Source: DATEOR01 sp963766725
GTDB lineage: Bacteria; Actinomycetota; Thermoleophilia; Gaiellales; Gaiellaceae
NCBI GenBank assembly: GCA_963766725.1
Contig: CAVYBK010000005.1
Span: forward strand, 1 to 64,000
Direction: 5' to 3'
DNA length: 64,000 nucleotides
Part shown: piece after piece, positions 62,946-64,000 of the stretch
How the letters are laid out: every line of letters starts with the position of its first letter
Position numbering within the stretch: position 1 is the stretch's first letter
The notes under the pieces: generated by a model
Seen by the model: the letters and a program-made list of their open reading frames with translations, nothing else
The model's database searches: none
What the model was told of the DNA's origin: nothing
Made by a program: the position numbers and the translations under genes

Positions 62946-63380
62946 ATGTCTTGGAGCATTGAACGAACCGTTCTCGTCGCCGCGGCCATGGTGTGGCTGG
63001 CCCTCCTTGGGCTGACAGTTGGAAAGACCGTCGGCAGCGGGGACGCCGCGGCACAGGATGCGGCAGCACCAGGCACGACCGTGCTTCGTAGTCAGAACGG
63101 CGAGACGCAGACTGGCGTGGTGGAGACAGTCACGCTGGACGGGCAGGTTCGACGCGTGATCCGCTGGCGGACGAAGGAGGATACGGTCACGCGGAGGGCG
63201 GCAGGCCCGACGCGGTACCGCACGGTGGTGACAACGTCACCCGGTCAGACTCGCACGACGACGCTGCCAGGGGAGACGGTCACCGTGACGCTCCCTGGCG
63301 AAACGGTGACCGAGACAAATACCGAGACGGTGACGGAGACGGTGACAGAGAAGAAGAAAAAGCCGCCGCCGAAGCCGTGA
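62946..63380 (+). CDS. small membrane-anchored protein with Thr/Val/Glu tail, copy B
   Basis: 144 aa. Membrane anchor (TVLVAAAMVWLALLGLTVGK), motif VETVTLDGQVRRVIRWRTKE and a repetitive tail (TVTVTLPGETVTETNTETVT, then ETVTEKKKKPPPKP). Same plan as 4192-4644. The Lys/Pro end differs from copy A. Function unknown. Confidence 0.75.
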   Translation: MSWSIERTVLVAAAMVWLALLGLTVGKTVGSGDAAAQDAAAPGTTVLRSQNGETQTGVVETVTLDGQVRRVIRWRTKEDTVTRRAAGPTRYRTVVTTSPGQTRTTTLPGETVTVTLPGETVTETNTETVTETVTEKKKKPPPKP

Positions 63381-63486
63381 ACGAAGGGACTCGCAAGCTG
63401 AAGGAGCGTCTACCCCAACCGACCGAAGGGTAGCTGCACGCTTCTCGTAATCGGCTGCATGCTCGGACGCGTGCCCGTAGACGAGC

Positions 63487-63624
63487 ATGAGTGGCGACGG
63501 TCCCTCACCGGTCGTCCGTGAGCGTGTGGCAGCCGCGGCCCGGGAGATCCTTGTCGAGGCTCGGGAGTCGCTCGCCAAGGGCCGCATTTCCTTCGCGCCG
63601 AGCTCATGCTCCGTGGCGATGTAG
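63487..63624 (+). CDS. possible very small protein
   Basis: 45 aa: MSGDGPSPVVRERVAAAARE, then ILVEARESLAKGRISFAPSS. It reads as an amphipathic helix. No ribosome site seen. Low confidence. Confidence 0.3.
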   Translation: MSGDGPSPVVRERVAAAAREILVEARESLAKGRISFAPSSCSVAM

Positions 63625-63795
63625 CTCCAGGGAAAACGAAACCGAAGGGCTTGGGGAAGGGCGGCGGGCTAATCGCGGGAACCGACGGCGCCCTTGCTGG
63701 CGCGCGTGCTACCCGTAGTGCGAGACGCCTGCTGGCACGCTTGGCCGCCTCCCGCGTCTGCGGGATCCTGTTGGAGTCCCAATCAAAGGAGTCAC

Positions 63796-64000
63796 ATGCC
63801 AAGCGACACTTACATTGCAGCCGATCCAAGAGAGTCGTCACTCGCCGGGGCTCGCGCGTGGTTCGCCGAACGAGGCTTGACCCGCCCGAGGCGCGGAAAG
63901 TGGATCGCCGGCGTTGGGGCTGGTTTCGCCCGCCGGTATGACTGGAACCCTCTCGTCGTCCGGCTTCTAATCGTCGCGTCGATCGTGCTTCCGGGCTCGC
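63796..64000 (+). CDS. PspC-domain protein (3' end outside window)
   Basis: First 68 residues: LAGARAWFAERGLTRPRRGK, then WIAGVGAGFARRYDWNPLVV and RLLIVASIVLPGS, which match the PspC pattern (IAGVxGGxAxxxxxxPxLVRLLxV). PspC proteins are small envelope stress or membrane-remodelling proteins. AAAGGAG lies 5 nt before the ATG, which fixes the start. Confidence 0.75.
   Translation, partial: MPSDTYIAADPRESSLAGARAWFAERGLTRPRRGKWIAGVGAGFARRYDWNPLVVRLLIVASIVLPGS

Overview
The window is a GC-rich chromosomal segment of an actinobacterium. The core genes, the high G+C, the frequent 1-4 nt gene overlaps and the many genes that appear to be transcribed without a leader fit a deep-branching Actinomycetota lineage, most likely Thermoleophilia (Gaiellales or Solirubrobacterales type). 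That placement is inference; the 16S gene at 28775-30325 would settle it. There is no CRISPR array, insertion sequence or prophage. Several conserved genes carry isolated one-base frameshifts (about 2933, 12943, 31030 and 31100, 34453, 47905), which look more like assembly errors than gene decay.

Region by region. 1-4030 is a minus-strand peptide/amino-acid operon: dipeptidase, unknown lipoprotein-like protein, Dcu-type transporter and APC permease. 4192-11500 is sparse accessory DNA with small secreted proteins, a TolB-like beta-propeller, a GH16 glucanase lipoprotein, a zinc ribbon, tiny unknown genes and dispersed short repeats, and it ends at a CAU-anticodon tRNA. 11791-16258 holds YjbQ, then zur and znuACB around a compact divergent promoter with a Zur box, then an M23 peptidase. 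16289-22970 has a MerR-cyclase fusion, a VOC protein, tRNA-Asn, dnaG, dgt, an SDR and a histidine phosphatase. 23014-25330 has small secreted proteins and an M48-like protein lacking one zinc ligand. 25384-30660 is a complete 16S-23S-5S operon on the minus strand with no spacer tRNA; its promoter overlaps the tyrS stop codon.

31835-38026 is the best candidate for an undescribed system: two Ni/Co-type transporters, a TPR protein and a secreted DUF4331 protein on the minus strand, divergent from an ECF sigma factor and its zinc-finger anti-sigma factor. 38052-47514 has a class A PBP with PASTA domains, a 3-methyladenine glycosylase, a RemA-like protein, and a serine/branched-chain amino-acid group (class V aminotransferase, SerA, a YbaK-like deacylase, BCAT, a DegT/DnrJ-family aminotransferase). 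47495-52055 is a large repeat-built secreted protein containing a 627-bp near-identical duplication and preceded by a leader that can form alternative stems. 52181-58017 has an LppX-like lipoprotein, a PNPOx protein, gatCAB, a cold-shock protein and folD. 58046-62739 is a tightly coupled plus-strand series (diiron protein, HMG-CoA reductase, thioesterase; then PNPOx, methyltransferase, ZIP transporter). The right end has a second copy of the small Thr/Val/Glu-tailed membrane protein family and a partial PspC protein.

Two themes recur. First, translational coupling through NTGA overlaps uses all four possible start codons, including CTG in four places where no ATG or GTG start would keep the conserved N-terminus (or, in one case, where CTG fits better). 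Second, many genes have a TANNNT element 6-10 nt before the start codon and no Shine-Dalgarno sequence, and in four divergent pairs the two -10 elements overlap in a 20-28 bp intergenic gap.
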